NCBI GenBank assembly: GCA_003331935.1 | Contig: QOQE01000001.1 | Location: forward strand, 62,001 to 126,000 | DNA from: Alphaproteobacteria bacterium | GTDB taxonomy: Bacteria > Pseudomonadota > Alphaproteobacteria > Rhodobacterales > Rhodobacteraceae | Reading direction: 5' to 3' | Length of the DNA: 64,000 bases | In this document: positions 37,128-47,629 of the stretch, in pieces | Layout of the letters: the number at the start of each line of letters is the position of its first letter | How positions within the stretch are numbered: the first letter of the stretch is position 1 | Notes under the pieces: generated by a model | What the model was told of the DNA's origin: nothing | What the model saw: only the letters and a program-made list of their open reading frames with translations | The model's database searches: none | Program-made: the position numbers and the translations under genes

Positions 37128-39260
37128 TTAAATGTCGTTCTTCCTATGCCTAATTGCTTCAGAGACATCCATATCTACCTGAATAGATGTAATAATGTTA
37201 TGTAAGTGCTTCAAGTCTCTGACAGTCAATTCAAACACTGTTTTATAAAAGTCAGGTTTCCTCGTAACAAATTTCAAGTCAGAAATATTTGCTCCCTGCT
37301 CACCGATCAAAGTACATATTCTTCCTAAAACACCTACACTATTAACCATAGTTACCTCTATACTAGTTGAGTGTACGGGCTTATTTGTACTTGATGGCCA
37401 TCTTACTTCTAGCCAAAGATTAGGTTTTGCTTCAAAAGAAGCTAATAATGCACAATCAATAGCGTGGACAACTACTCCTTTCTTTTTTTGAGCAATTCCA
37501 ACTATTGGATCTCCAGGGATTGGGAGACAACAAGGGGCTGGACTCCCATTACTATCGGGTGACAACCCGATAAAACTAATTGAATCTTGTTCAGATGAAA
37601 GAGGTGCGCTTTTTGTGTTTATTAGCTCTGGGTAAAGATTATTAACTAAATCAAAACCCGTAAATTGCACGGAACCCAAAGCTGCCAAAACGCTATCCTC
37701 ATCCTTCAGTCCTAATTTTTTAGCTGCAATTTTAATCGCATTATCCGTAAGTTTTTTTCCGATTCTTTCTAATGAAACTCTTGCGATCTCTTTTCCCAGC
37801 TTGATATTTTCACTTCTTCTTTCTTCCCTTATACTTTTTCGTATTGCAGCCTTAGCTCGGCCGGTTACAACCATCTCTTCCCAACTTGAGCTAGGCTTTT
37901 GACCACTCGCAGTAACTATTTTAACTGACTGTCCATTTCTCAGCCTAGTCCATAAAGGAACCTTTACCCCATCAACCTCGGAGCCCACGCAATTATCTCC
38001 TATTGAAGTATGGATCGTATATGCAAAATCTAAGGGGGTTGCACCTCTTGGCAGTTTGACCACTTCACCTTTTGGGGTGAAACAAAAAACTTTATCTTGA
38101 AACATCTCTAATTTCATTTGCTCTATGAAATCATCAGAATTCTCTACCCAAATAAATTCTTCAGATATCCTTCTAAACCAGCCTGAGGGATCAACCGCAA
38201 ATGGATTTTCGAATCTCTCACCATTTCTGTAAGACCAGTGAGCTGCAACACCAGTTTCAGCAACATCATGCATTTCTTTAGTTCTTATTTGTACTTCCAC
38301 CCTTTTTCCATCTCGACCTGAAACTGTGGTATGGATAGATCTGTAACCATTTGACTTGGGTTGACTAATATAATCTTTAAAGCGACCGGGCACAGCAGAC
38401 CAACGACTATGTACTGCCCCCAAAGCGGTATAAACATCTTTTTCATTATTTGCAATTATTCTAAATCCAAAAATATCCGATAACTTATAGAAAGCCTGTT
38501 GCTTATCTTGAATTTTTCGCCAAATTGAATAGGGTTTTTTTTCTCGACCAGAAACTATGGCTTTTACGCCAACTGAATAGAGTTGATTTTCAATATCATT
38601 GATAATTTTAGGTATGAGATCATCACTCTCTTTTTTAAGTTTAAGAAATCTTCTAATTATTGAGTTTCTTCCTTCGGGGTTCAATATTCGAAAACTCAGA
38701 TCCTCTAACTCATCTCTAATTGATTGAATACCCATTCTACCGGCTAGGGGTGCATATATGTCCATAGTCTCATTGGCCTTCACCAATTGCCTGTCATTAC
38801 TGACTGCTCTGATAGTCCTCATATTATGTAATCTGTCGGCCAGTTTTACCAACAAAACTCTAAGATCTTTGCTGATAGCAACTATTAGCTTTCTGAAGTT
38901 TTCAGCTTGCTTCCTCTCCAATGAAGCAACCTCTAGATTTGAGAGTTTGGTTACGCCATCTACTAGATTGGCTATCTCTGCTCCAAACAAACCAGCCACA
39001 TCTTTAAAAGACCTAGCTGTGTCTTCGATAGTATCATGCAATAAAGCTGTGATTATTGAAGCATCGTCTAGTTTCAGCTCAGCGAGAATATTTGCTACTT
39101 GAACAGGATGGGAAAAGAATGGCTCCCCTGATTTTCTAATTTGACCTGCATGAGCAGCCAGTCCAAAATCGTACGCTTTTTTTATTAAATCAGCTTTTGT
39201 ACCAGGATTATATTGCTTGACTACATTAATAAGATCGTCAACAGATAACAACTTGTTCAC
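37128..39260 (-). CDS. rsh: Bifunctional (p)ppGpp synthetase/hydrolase, RelA/SpoT homologue
   Basis: 710 residues from GTG. The HD hydrolase domain has SHPVQVANILAEL and ALLHDTIEDT. The synthetase domain has KDYISQPKSNGYRSIHTTV. A TGS domain (VFCFTPKGEVVKLPRGATPL) and a C-terminal ACT domain follow. The intact HD motif suggests it both makes and degrades the alarmone, as expected for the single Rsh of Alphaproteobacteria. It is 22 bp downstream of rpoZ. Confidence 0.95.
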   Translation of the reverse strand: MNKLLSVDDLINVVKQYNPGTKADLIKKAYDFGLAAHAGQIRKSGEPFFSHPVQVANILAELKLDDASIITALLHDTIEDTARSFKDVAGLFGAEIANLVDGVTKLSNLEVASLERKQAENFRKLIVAISKDLRVLLVKLADRLHNMRTIRAVSNDRQLVKANETMDIYAPLAGRMGIQSIRDELEDLSFRILNPEGRNSIIRRFLKLKKESDDLIPKIINDIENQLYSVGVKAIVSGREKKPYSIWRKIQDKQQAFYKLSDIFGFRIIANNEKDVYTALGAVHSRWSAVPGRFKDYISQPKSNGYRSIHTTVSGRDGKRVEVQIRTKEMHDVAETGVAAHWSYRNGERFENPFAVDPSGWFRRISEEFIWVENSDDFIEQMKLEMFQDKVFCFTPKGEVVKLPRGATPLDFAYTIHTSIGDNCVGSEVDGVKVPLWTRLRNGQSVKIVTASGQKPSSSWEEMVVTGRAKAAIRKSIREERRSENIKLGKEIARVSLERIGKKLTDNAIKIAAKKLGLKDEDSVLAALGSVQFTGFDLVNNLYPELINTKSAPLSSEQDSISFIGLSPDSNGSPAPCCLPIPGDPIVGIAQKKKGVVVHAIDCALLASFEAKPNLWLEVRWPSSTNKPVHSTSIEVTMVNSVGVLGRICTLIGEQGANISDLKFVTRKPDFYKTVFELTVRDLKHLHNIITSIQVDMDVSEAIRHRKNDI

Positions 39261-39282
39261 CTATCGTTAAGATAAATAAAAT

Positions 39283-39648
39283 TTATTTGTCTTCTGAAGT
39301 TTGAGCCTCCATCAGAGCTCGTAGCAAATCTTCATTTGCAGCCTCACTAGCGTTATCTTCTCTACTTTTTTGACCATCTCCAGTGAGCAAAGACAAATCT
39401 TCGTCGTCTGGCTCATCAACTTCTATCTGCTGCTGATGGCTCTCAATGGTAGATTCCATTAACTCATCAAATGTAACTGTTTCTACCGCTATTTCTCTAA
39501 GTGCAAGAACTGGGTTTTTATCATTGTCTCGATCTAAGCTAGGTTCAATACCACCAGAAATCATTCTCGCTCTATGCGCGGCAAGCAAAACTAGTTCAAA
39601 CCTGTTTGAAACTTTATCTATACAATCTTCAACTGTAACTCGTGCCAT
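39283..39648 (-). CDS. rpoZ: RNA polymerase omega subunit
   Basis: 121 residues. [30 protein letters not shown] is the conserved omega core, then [10 protein letters not shown]. An acidic tail rich in Glu, Asp and Ser follows. It helps assemble beta' into RNA polymerase and forms part of a ppGpp site in other Proteobacteria, which suits its place next to rsh. Confidence 0.95.
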   Translation of the reverse strand: MARVTVEDCIDKVSNRFELVLLAAHRARMISGGIEPSLDRDNDKNPVLALREIAVETVTFDELMESTIESHQQQIEVDEPDDEDLSLLTGDGQKSREDNASEAANEDLLRALMEAQTSEDK

Positions 39649-39671
39649 TAAGCTATCCTTTTTATATCTTC

Positions 39672-40238
39672 TTAGAGTTTCATTTCCTCTATATTCTGTA
39701 GTTCATTGGATGGAAGACTGTCAAGCATTTCCTTTGCTTTCATCTCTAAAAAGGGATGGGTCCAATCAGGTTGGAGGTCGTTTAAGGGTTTTAAAAAAAA
39801 TGTTCTTTCTTGCAATCTAGGGTGAGGTAATATCAGTTCATCGGGTGATAACTCTTTCTGTTCAAAGAAATCTAATTTCAACCATTTCTCAAAATACAAT
39901 TTGCTAGGCAGAATTAATTGATCGCATAGTAAAATATCGATATCACAGGTCCTAGGTTCCCAACGTCTTTGCCGTTTTCTTCCATATTTTATCTCCAGAT
40001 CGGAAGTAAAATTTAGTAACTCTTTAGGTTTAAGGTTTGTGCAAAACCTTATCCCAACATTTACGTATTTAGGCTCGCTTTTATCAACAAAGCTTGAAGA
40101 AATGTACCATTTGCTCTCTAATAGAGATTGGATGGCCTGGAAAGATTTTAATTCACCAACACATTTTTTTAGTATTTCAGTGCTACTCCCAAATTCACTA
40201 GATAAATTTGATCCAAGCACAATAATATAATTATTCAT
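39672..40238 (-). CDS. folK: HPPK, folate pyrophosphokinase
   Basis: 188 residues. [14 protein letters not shown] opens the protein. The HPPK signature is [12 protein letters not shown], with the metal-binding aspartates, and the [17 protein letters not shown] end is also typical. It activates 6-hydroxymethyl-dihydropterin for folate synthesis. It is the first gene of the rpoZ-rsh-DUF2062-pdxJ run and is divergent from ispH. Confidence 0.93.
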   Translation of the reverse strand: MNNYIIVLGSNLSSEFGSSTEILKKCVGELKSFQAIQSLLESKWYISSSFVDKSEPKYVNVGIRFCTNLKPKELLNFTSDLEIKYGRKRQRRWEPRTCDIDILLCDQLILPSKLYFEKWLKLDFFEQKELSPDELILPHPRLQERTFFLKPLNDLQPDWTHPFLEMKAKEMLDSLPSNELQNIEEMKL

Positions 40239-40295
40239 TTTTTCTCACATCTTAAAAAGATAGTTTTTTTATCAAAAAAAGTATACGCTGTTAGC

Positions 40296-41252
40296 ATGTC
40301 GAAAGCCCCTAAAAACTTATCCGTGAAGGAAATACATCTGGCTAACCCTAGAGGATTTTGTGCCGGCGTTGACAGAGCGATAGAAATGGTAGAACTGGCA
40401 CTAAAAAAGTGGGGCTCACCCATTTATGTCAGACATGAAATAGTTCATAACAAGCATGTTGTTCATGACCTAAAAAAAAAGGGAGCTGTGTTCGTCGAAG
40501 AATTGGACGAATGCCCGGTAGATCGACCTGTAATATTTTCTGCCCATGGCGTACCTAAGTCCGTGCCTGAGGAGGCAGAGAAAAGGCAAATGATATATGT
40601 AGATGCTACTTGCCCGTTGGTCACGAAAGTTCACAATGAAATTAAAAGATATTACAATAAAGGGTATAAAATAATTATGATTGGGCATCATGGACATCCA
40701 GAAACAATTGGTACTATGGGTCAATTGCCAAAAGGAGAGGTTTTATTGATTGAAAATAAAGAAGATGTAGAAAAGATGATACCTTCAGACTACAAAAAAT
40801 TAGCCTATGTTACTCAAACCACCCTATCAGTAGACGACACTAAAGATATTGTTCTTGCGTTAAACAAAAAATTTCCATCTATAGAAAACCCTAAGAAGGA
40901 AGATATCTGCTATGCCACGACTAATAGACAAGAGGAAGTCAAGCGACTTGTAGAACATGTAGATTTAATATTAGTTGTAGGGTCAGAGAACTCATCTAAT
41001 TCTCGGAGACTGGTTGATGTAGCAAAAGACAGCGGGTGCACCGAAGCTCACTTAATTGAAGATCATAAAAAAATTGACTGGGGAAAAGTAGCAGGCGCCA
41101 GTTCAATAGGAATTACCTCAGGAGCCTCAGCACCGGATTATCTAGTTAAAGATGTTATAAGTAGCATCCAAGAAAAATTTGATACTAGTTTGGTTTACGA
41201 TACTACCAGAAAAGAGACTATCGAGTTTAAAGTCCCACCTGTCCTGAGGTAA
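40296..41252 (+). CDS. ispH: 4-hydroxy-3-methylbut-2-enyl diphosphate reductase
   Basis: 318 residues. Three cysteines for the iron-sulfur cluster are in [26 protein letters not shown] and [11 protein letters not shown]. The active-site [13 protein letters not shown] and HHGHPETIG are present. It makes IPP and DMAPP, the last step of the MEP pathway, which feeds IspE (54406-55254) upstream in the pathway and the polyprenyl synthase downstream. No clear ribosome-binding site precedes the ATG. Confidence 0.96.
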   Translation: MSKAPKNLSVKEIHLANPRGFCAGVDRAIEMVELALKKWGSPIYVRHEIVHNKHVVHDLKKKGAVFVEELDECPVDRPVIFSAHGVPKSVPEEAEKRQMIYVDATCPLVTKVHNEIKRYYNKGYKIIMIGHHGHPETIGTMGQLPKGEVLLIENKEDVEKMIPSDYKKLAYVTQTTLSVDDTKDIVLALNKKFPSIENPKKEDICYATTNRQEEVKRLVEHVDLILVVGSENSSNSRRLVDVAKDSGCTEAHLIEDHKKIDWGKVAGASSIGITSGASAPDYLVKDVISSIQEKFDTSLVYDTTRKETIEFKVPPVLR

Positions 41253-41253
41253 A

Positions 41254-41685
41254 ATGTTCCACAAGGTACCAAAAAGCGTAATGCTAGCAAGCTTTCTAGG
41301 GCTTATTCCGATATTGGTAGGTCTTGCTTCGACCTTTAATATCGGACTCCGCGAAAGTTTGAAGGAAGAGTTAATTAGAATTTCGCTTATCTATAGTGGA
41401 TTTATTCTTACTTTTATGAGTGGATGCGTATTCTACGTCTCATCACTTGACAGAGAAAAAGTATTATTGCTTTGGTTCAGTATTATACCAGTCTTACTAG
41501 CGCTTTTATCAATAGCAATACCTTTCATGCAAAGCTTTGTCCTTGCTTTGGGGTTCCTTGTGATTTTAGAAATTGAAAGGAAGTTAGATAAATTCAAAAC
41601 CTTACCGGAATGGTGGCTTAACTTAAGGTTTCCAATGACATCTGCAGTAGTATTTTTATTAATTTTCTTGGGCTTCCGCATTTAA
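41254..41685 (+). CDS. DUF3429-like membrane protein
   Basis: 143 residues. Four to five hydrophobic helices are visible: LGLIPILVGLAST; the segment with SGFILTFMSGCVFYVSS; the segment with SIIPVLLALLSIAIPF; FVLALGFLVILE; and the last helix. The LIYSGFILTFMSGCVF and WWLNLRFPMTSAVV segments fit the DUF3429 family, found in Alphaproteobacteria and mitochondria. Function is unknown. It starts one base after the ispH stop and ends one base before rnhA. Confidence 0.72.
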   Translation: MFHKVPKSVMLASFLGLIPILVGLASTFNIGLRESLKEELIRISLIYSGFILTFMSGCVFYVSSLDREKVLLLWFSIIPVLLALLSIAIPFMQSFVLALGFLVILEIERKLDKFKTLPEWWLNLRFPMTSAVVFLLIFLGFRI

Positions 41686-41686
41686 A

Positions 41687-42154
41687 ATGAAAGTAAAGGC
41701 GTACACTGACGGAGCATGCAGCGGGAATCCAGGTCCCGGGGGCTGGGGTGTTTATTTAGTTGCTGAAAATAATGCTGGCGAAGTCGTAAAAGAAGAAAAT
41801 CTCTATGGAAAAAATAAAGAAACAACTAATCAAATAATGGAGCTAACAGCCGCCATACAAGCTTTAGAGAGCTTAAAAAGAAAAAACGTCGACATTACAG
41901 TTTTTACCGACAGTAAATATGTTATAGATGGGATCACAAAATGGATTTTTGGGTGGCTCAAAAATAATTGGAGTACCGCATCTAAAAAACCAGTCGCTAA
42001 TCGTGTATTGTGGGAAGAGCTTTTTACTTTGACAAAAAATCAAAATGTAGAGTGGGTTTGGGTAAAAGGACATGCAGCAGTGCCAGGAAATGAGAAAGCC
42101 GACTCACTTGCTGTAAAAGGACGTAAAGAAGCGTCTAGCGAGTTGATTGGTTAA
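41687..42154 (+). CDS. rnhA: Ribonuclease HI
   Basis: 155 residues, the usual size. The catalytic carboxylates are in AYTDGACSGNPGPGGWG, MELTAAIQAL, VFTDSKYVIDG and GNEKADSLA. The VEWVWVKGHAAVPGNEKAD segment contains the histidine loop. It removes RNA from RNA:DNA hybrids. The last 20 bases overlap fmt on the opposite strand. Confidence 0.96.
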   Translation: MKVKAYTDGACSGNPGPGGWGVYLVAENNAGEVVKEENLYGKNKETTNQIMELTAAIQALESLKRKNVDITVFTDSKYVIDGITKWIFGWLKNNWSTASKKPVANRVLWEELFTLTKNQNVEWVWVKGHAAVPGNEKADSLAVKGRKEASSELIG

Positions 42155-43055
42155 CTTTATCACCTTTTATAAACTTGAATCCTCTTATCAAGTCACTCAG
42201 GCTCATTATATCCCTTCCTTGTCTTTGAATTTCCAGAATATTCAATGCTTTTTCACCGCATGCAATGGTCAAGTCTTCACTTATAATTAGACCAGCGTTT
42301 CCTCTACCTTCCACTACTTCAGCTCTTAATACTTTAAAACGCTCCCCTTGATACTCAAACCATGCGCCTGGTATAGGCGCTAAGCCCCTTACTCTGGCTT
42401 CTAAAGCTGAGGCTTGCTGGTTGAAGTCTAATTTTGTATCCAATTTTTTAATTTTGGGAGCGTAGCTTACAAGCCTGTCATCTTGTAAAATTTCCTTATT
42501 TAAATTACCATTGTCTAGAACTTTCAATAGATTCTTTGCTCCAAGTTCACTCAATAGTTGATGCAAAGACCCAAAGGTTTCCGTATGATCAAGCATTACT
42601 TTCTCTTGATTTAATATAGGCCCAGCGTCGAGGTCTTCAGTCATTTTAATTATCGATACCCCGGTGAAGGAATCTCTGTTAAAAATAACTTGATTTATGG
42701 GTGCTGCTCCCCTCCAATAAGGCAAAAATGAACCATGGACATTTATGGAAAATTTTCTTGGAATTTCTAAAACTACTCTCGGTAAAATAAGTCCATATGC
42801 TACCACTATGAGAAAATCGGGATCGTAACGCTTTAAATTTTTAATAACGTTTGGATCATTAAATGTTGTCGGTTGCTCTACTTTTAAGCCTTCAGAGAAT
42901 GCGAATTCTGCTAGCGGAACCTCCTTATAACTCTTACCTCTACCTGCTTTTCGTGGAGGTTGGCTATAGACCGCTTTTACATCGTAATGCGCCTCTTTTA
43001 AAATTCGAAGCGACGGAATTGCAAACGTTGACGATCCCATAAAAACAATCTTCAT
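42135..43055 (-). CDS. fmt: Methionyl-tRNA formyltransferase
   Basis: 306 residues. FMGSSTFAIPSLRIL opens the protein. The active site is NVHGSFLPYWRGAAPINQVI (family HxSLLP with F for L), followed by DLDAGPIL. It formylates the initiator methionyl-tRNA. It lies 6 bp downstream of def, whose product removes the formyl group later, the standard def-fmt pair. Confidence 0.95.
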   Translation of the reverse strand: MKIVFMGSSTFAIPSLRILKEAHYDVKAVYSQPPRKAGRGKSYKEVPLAEFAFSEGLKVEQPTTFNDPNVIKNLKRYDPDFLIVVAYGLILPRVVLEIPRKFSINVHGSFLPYWRGAAPINQVIFNRDSFTGVSIIKMTEDLDAGPILNQEKVMLDHTETFGSLHQLLSELGAKNLLKVLDNGNLNKEILQDDRLVSYAPKIKKLDTKLDFNQQASALEARVRGLAPIPGAWFEYQGERFKVLRAEVVEGRGNAGLIISEDLTIACGEKALNILEIQRQGRDIMSLSDLIRGFKFIKGDKVNQSTR

Positions 43056-43061
43056 TTTCTA

Positions 43062-43577
43062 TCACTCTCTTCCCTTCTTAGAAGATTTTTTCATTTTATT
43101 CTTCACTAGTATTTTTTTCATAGGACGAAGATGATCTATAAAGAGCTTGCCATTTAAGTGATCTAATTCGTGTTGAAAGCATGTTGACCATAGACCGTCA
43201 TACGAAGCCCGCTGAAAACCCCCATTTAGATCTTGATATACCACTTGAATAATTTTTGGCCTTGATATTTCCTCTGTAATTCCAGGGATTGATAAGCATC
43301 CCTCCTTATATGAGCCTAATTCTTTAGATTGGTGCTCTATTTTTGGATTAATTACAATTCTACAATCATTTTCTTCATCTTCTCGGGAGCAGTCCATTAC
43401 AAATATTCTCTTGTTTATGCCGAGTTGCGGAGCCGCTAATCCTACGCCGTCCGCGTCATACATGGTATCTACCAGATCTCTAGAAAGGATTGCTAAATTT
43501 TCATCAAATTTTTCAATCTCTAAACTTGTTTTGAGCAATGAGGGATTCGGGTAATGTAATATTTTTTTAACTGCCAT
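43062..43577 (-). CDS. def: Peptide deformylase
   Basis: 171 residues. All three motifs are present: GVGLAAPQLG, EGCLSIP (metal cysteine), and QHELDHLNG (metal histidines and catalytic glutamate). It removes the formyl group from new proteins. The C-terminus is very lysine-rich. Paired with fmt. Confidence 0.96.
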   Translation of the reverse strand: MAVKKILHYPNPSLLKTSLEIEKFDENLAILSRDLVDTMYDADGVGLAAPQLGINKRIFVMDCSREDEENDCRIVINPKIEHQSKELGSYKEGCLSIPGITEEISRPKIIQVVYQDLNGGFQRASYDGLWSTCFQHELDHLNGKLFIDHLRPMKKILVKNKMKKSSKKGRE

Positions 43578-43647
43578 TATGAATCTTTAAAAACTATTAA
43601 TGCTAGACTAAAATGAAATAAATTCTTATACATGACCCATTAGCCAA

Positions 43648-44814
43648 ATGATAGTTAATTTTAACAAATACATCGACAATAGAGACGCAAACCTGTCAAA
43701 GTTTGACGGGATAAAAAGTTTATATGGCGCTAGTCAAGATACATGCATATCCATGTGGGTTGCAGACATGGATTTTAATCCGCCTCAAGCTGTAATTACA
43801 GCGCTTGAGAAAGAAGTTAAACATGGCGTTTTTGGTTACTACGGAAGCAATAAATCGTTTATTAACTCGATAAAATTGTGGATGAAAAGCAGACATGATT
43901 GGGATATTTCTGAAGAATGGTGCTCAGTAGTGCATGGGGTAAATTCTGGAATTGGTATGGGATTGAGAGCGTTCTCAGAACCAGGCGATGAAATAATACT
44001 TTTTTCTCCTATCTATTACTCATTTTTTAATACCATTAAAAACAATGGGCGGATAGCAAAAGAAATTCCCTTAAAAATAAAGAATGGTCATTATGAAGTA
44101 GACTTTTATGAATTGGACAGATGCCTGTCTGGTAAAGAAAAAATTATTATTTTTTGTAGCCCACATAATCCAGGTGGTAAAGTCTGGAGTAAAGAAACAC
44201 TTGTTTCTCTCGCCGAGTTTAGCAGAAAACATAATATAATCATTTTTATGGATGAAATTCATCATGATTTAACCTATCCAGATAAGCCCCACACCACCTT
44301 TCTAAAAGCAGCTCCTGAAGCAGAAGAAATGAGCCTGATATTTACGGCAGCTACCAAAACATTTAATATCGCAGGTTGCCATACTGGAACGACTATAATT
44401 CCAAATCCAAAGCTTCGCTCCATTTATGATAGAGAACACACTGCCTTCGGTAAAACACCAAATAGATTCGGAATGATAATGACTGAAGCAGCTTATAGAG
44501 AGGGATCGGAGTGGCTCGATCAGCTCATGCTTTACTTAGAAAACAACAAAAAAATTTTTACCACTGCTTTGAAAGCACTAAACGGGGTGAAAGTTTTTGA
44601 CTTAGAGTCAACCTATCTTGCTTGGGTAGATTTCAGCAAACTAAATATCACAGAAACTGAATTGAAAAAAATGTTGGTAAAAGATGCTGGCATCGCTCCC
44701 AGTTTTGGTAGCGGCTTTGGTAAAACGTCGGAAAAATTTGCAAGGTTTAATATAGCTTGCAGGAAAGAAATATTGGACTTAGCTATCGATAGATTAACTA
44801 AAACTTTTCTATGA
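43648..44814 (+). CDS. PLP-dependent C-S lyase, MalY/PatB type
   Basis: 388 residues, fold-type I aminotransferase family. SMWVADMDFNPPQAV near the start, the CSPHNPGGKVWS segment, MDEIHHDLTYP (PLP ring aspartate) and ATKTFNIAGCHTG (PLP lysine) mark the MalY/PatB cystathionine beta-lyase branch. It may cleave cystathionine or another cysteine conjugate. The true substrate is not readable. It is a single gene between divergent def and the mcl1-accA pair. Confidence 0.87.
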   Translation: MIVNFNKYIDNRDANLSKFDGIKSLYGASQDTCISMWVADMDFNPPQAVITALEKEVKHGVFGYYGSNKSFINSIKLWMKSRHDWDISEEWCSVVHGVNSGIGMGLRAFSEPGDEIILFSPIYYSFFNTIKNNGRIAKEIPLKIKNGHYEVDFYELDRCLSGKEKIIIFCSPHNPGGKVWSKETLVSLAEFSRKHNIIIFMDEIHHDLTYPDKPHTTFLKAAPEAEEMSLIFTAATKTFNIAGCHTGTTIIPNPKLRSIYDREHTAFGKTPNRFGMIMTEAAYREGSEWLDQLMLYLENNKKIFTTALKALNGVKVFDLESTYLAWVDFSKLNITETELKKMLVKDAGIAPSFGSGFGKTSEKFARFNIACRKEILDLAIDRLTKTFL

Positions 44815-44891
44815 GTTTTTAGTTTACTTGTTAAGCTATATTTTATAGAAGAAACGATACACAAGTTGCATTAGAAGAAAAAGGGATGAAA

Positions 44892-45860
44892 ATGAGTTTT
44901 TTAATACAGCCACCTATTCCTGAAAGATTAAATAGATGTCAGCTATTTGGCCCAGGTTCTAGACCAGAGCTTTTTGAAAAAATGGCCTCCTCTCAGGCTG
45001 ATGTTATTAACCTTGATTTGGAAGATAGTGTAGCGCCTCCAAGTAAGGTTGAAGCAAGACAAAATATTTCTAAGGCTATAAATGATGTAGACTGGGCTGA
45101 CAAAACTCTATCAGTTCGTATAAATGGATTGGATACGGAGTATTGGGTTGACGATATTTTATCCTTAGTCGACAATTCAAATGAGAGATTAGATTGCATC
45201 ATGATACCAAAGGTAGGTAATTCCAGTGATATCTATGCTGTAGATGCGCTTGTTACTGCTTTGGAAAAAAAGAACAAGCGAAAAAAAAGTTTAGATTTTG
45301 AGATAATTATTGAAACAGCTGCGGGACTGGAAAATATAAATGAAATTGCATTAGCAAGCGATCGTCTAGTCGCAATGAGTTTTGGCGTTGCAGACTATGC
45401 GGCCTCAATGGGAATGCAAACTACAAATATTGGTGGAACTCAAGAGGGATACTACACAAACACCGAAAATGGTCAAAGGCTCTTAATGGATCCTTGGCAC
45501 CATCCTATCGTTGCAATGATTGCCGCTTGTAGGGCCAATGGGATCCTTCCAGTAGACGGCCCCTTTGGGGATATCTCAGATCATGAAAACTATGTAGCTC
45601 AAGCTAAAAGATCTGCCACTCTCGGAATGGCCGGGAAGTGGGCAATCCACCCCTCACAAGTTAAGCTCGCGAACGAAGTATTCACCCCGTCTGAACAGGC
45701 AATAGAGAATGCAAAAGGAATTATCAGCGCAATGGAGGCTGCGGAAGCCGAAGGAGCTGGAGCTGCAGTTTTTAAAGGAAAATTAATTGATATAGCTTCG
45801 ATTAAACAAGCAAAGGTACTCATTGATCAACATAACAAAATAAAAAATATAAGTGAATGA
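44892..45860 (+). CDS. mcl1: L-malyl-CoA / beta-methylmalyl-CoA lyase
   Basis: 322 residues. I start it at the second ATG (44892), which has AGGGA 5 bases upstream and gives the family start [51 protein letters not shown] and [17 protein letters not shown] are nearly the sequence known from Rhodobacter Mcl1. The enzyme splits beta-methylmalyl-CoA to glyoxylate and propionyl-CoA, and malyl-CoA to acetyl-CoA and glyoxylate, in the ethylmalonyl-CoA pathway. Its stop overlaps the accA start (ATGA). Confidence 0.9.
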   Translation: MSFLIQPPIPERLNRCQLFGPGSRPELFEKMASSQADVINLDLEDSVAPPSKVEARQNISKAINDVDWADKTLSVRINGLDTEYWVDDILSLVDNSNERLDCIMIPKVGNSSDIYAVDALVTALEKKNKRKKSLDFEIIIETAAGLENINEIALASDRLVAMSFGVADYAASMGMQTTNIGGTQEGYYTNTENGQRLLMDPWHHPIVAMIAACRANGILPVDGPFGDISDHENYVAQAKRSATLGMAGKWAIHPSQVKLANEVFTPSEQAIENAKGIISAMEAAEAEGAGAAVFKGKLIDIASIKQAKVLIDQHNKIKNISE

Positions 45861-46816
45861 CTGTTTATTTAGATTTTGAGAAAGATCTTGCGGAAGTTCA
45901 AAGCAAGATTGCAGATCTTGAGAGTTTACCTGATAGCTCAAACAGTGAGAATATAAAGAATGAGATAGAGCTTTTAAAGAGCAGAAATAATGACATTCTT
46001 AGAGATCTTTATGCTGAGATGAGCCCTTGGCGTAAATGCCAAGTGGCACGGCATCCTGATAGACCACATACCACAGACTATATCAATCATATAATAGGTG
46101 AATATACGCCCTTGAGTGGGGACCGAAATTTTGCAGAGGACTTAGCTATAGTTGGCGGTCTAGGTCGATTAGGGGATACTCCCGTAGTGGTATTAGGGCA
46201 CGAGAAAGGTAACTCTACTGAAAGTAGGTTGCAGCGAAATTTTGGGATGGCTCGACCGGAAGGATACCGAAAAGCTGCTCGTCTTATGAAGTTAGCTGAT
46301 AAGTTTGATCTTCCAATAATAACATTTATTGATACCCCAGGAGCATATCCCGGAAAGGGTGCTGAAGAGAGAGGTCAAGCAGAAGCTATAGCTAGGTCAA
46401 CTCAAACCTGCTTAGAAGTGTCTGTGCCCATCATATCAATTATTATTGGCGAAGGAGGCTCTGGTGGAGCAATTGCAATGGCTTCCGCAAATACCCTGAT
46501 AATGCTAGAACATTCCATTTATTCGGTGATTTCTCCAGAGGGGTGTGCTTCTATTCTATGGAAAAATTCTGATAAAATGAGAGAAGCAGCCGATGCATTA
46601 AAGTTAACTGCTCAGCATCTTAAAGAAATAGGTGTTGTTGACAGAGTAGTTAAGGAACCCCTAGGAGGAGCTCACAGGGACAAAAAGAAATCTATAGAAG
46701 AAGTAAAGAAAGTGTTAATTGAAGAGATCAAAGCTTTCAAGAAAATAGATAGACAGAAAATAAAAAAGCTTCGATCAGAGAAGTACATAAACATGGGTTC
46801 TTTGTCTAACCTTTAA
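45857..46816 (+). CDS. accA: Acetyl-CoA carboxylase carboxyltransferase alpha subunit
   Basis: 319 residues. The N-terminal coiled coil with [18 protein letters not shown] and the carboxyltransferase core [23 protein letters not shown] (shown in part), [19 protein letters not shown] and [13 protein letters not shown] are diagnostic. It catalyses the second half of malonyl-CoA formation with AccD, which is not in the window. Being translationally coupled to mcl1 is unusual and puts acetyl-CoA production and use in one transcript. It overlaps plsC by 11 bp. Confidence 0.96.
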   Translation: MTVYLDFEKDLAEVQSKIADLESLPDSSNSENIKNEIELLKSRNNDILRDLYAEMSPWRKCQVARHPDRPHTTDYINHIIGEYTPLSGDRNFAEDLAIVGGLGRLGDTPVVVLGHEKGNSTESRLQRNFGMARPEGYRKAARLMKLADKFDLPIITFIDTPGAYPGKGAEERGQAEAIARSTQTCLEVSVPIISIIIGEGGSGGAIAMASANTLIMLEHSIYSVISPEGCASILWKNSDKMREAADALKLTAQHLKEIGVVDRVVKEPLGGAHRDKKKSIEEVKKVLIEEIKAFKKIDRQKIKKLRSEKYINMGSLSNL

Positions 46817-47531
46817 CAAACTCTTCTTTATATAGTTTTTGAGAATCCTTCTCTATCTTATTTCTTATATAATTTAGGTTCTTAGCCGATTTTTTTGAAT
46901 AGTGGATTTTCTCTAAAAAGTGTATCGTTGCAATAGAATTTTCTTTGAATTTTCCAGTTTTTGACCACGCTACTCCTGCGTTTGTTGACACTAAATAAAG
47001 AGGACGATTTAGACTGGAAAATAATATCAAAACACCCCTCTTATATTCTACTTCTTGCCCGGGTATCGTTCTTGTTCCCTCTGGGTAAATTACTAATTGA
47101 CCAGACTGATTTTTAGACTCCTTGCCAATTGCGTCTTTTAAAGCATACCGACTTTTTGTCTTATCATTTCTTTTAACATTTACGCATCCAATTTTTCTTG
47201 CGTATGTAGAGAGAACTGGGACCCAAGATAGTTCAGATTTCATTATAAATTTTGGTTCTGGTAAAACCTTTAACAAAATCAAAACATCTAAAAAAGATTG
47301 GTGTTTAGAGCACACTATTGATGCACTATTATCTGGTAGAACACCTTTTACTAAAATTTTAATATTGAAAACTTTTTTTAGGATCCAAAATACTAAGTTG
47401 CAGTATAATTTTATCACCTTTAAGCAGTTTTTTTTAGAAGTACCAGCGTAAGGCCATAGGAGTATTCCAATAATTACTAAAAGGGCATAAATTATAAAGC
47501 CGGCGCCAATATTCTTTAATTTACCCCACAT
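46806..47531 (-). CDS. plsC: 1-acyl-sn-glycerol-3-phosphate acyltransferase
   Basis: 241 residues. An N-terminal membrane helix (about 9-27) is followed by the acyltransferase motif HQSFLD (Hx4D) at about 77-82 and the substrate motif IYPEGTRT. It makes phosphatidic acid from lysophosphatidic acid at the inner membrane. It is convergent with accA. Confidence 0.92.
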   Translation of the reverse strand: MWGKLKNIGAGFIIYALLVIIGILLWPYAGTSKKNCLKVIKLYCNLVFWILKKVFNIKILVKGVLPDNSASIVCSKHQSFLDVLILLKVLPEPKFIMKSELSWVPVLSTYARKIGCVNVKRNDKTKSRYALKDAIGKESKNQSGQLVIYPEGTRTIPGQEVEYKRGVLILFSSLNRPLYLVSTNAGVAWSKTGKFKENSIATIHFLEKIHYSKKSAKNLNYIRNKIEKDSQKLYKEEFVKG

Positions 47532-47629
47532 TAATCGAACTTTCTTACTAATAAGTCAAAATTTTATTTCAAAATTTATACTTTCACTTTATTATCACAG
47601 ACTGTTGATAAGAAAAATATATTATATTT

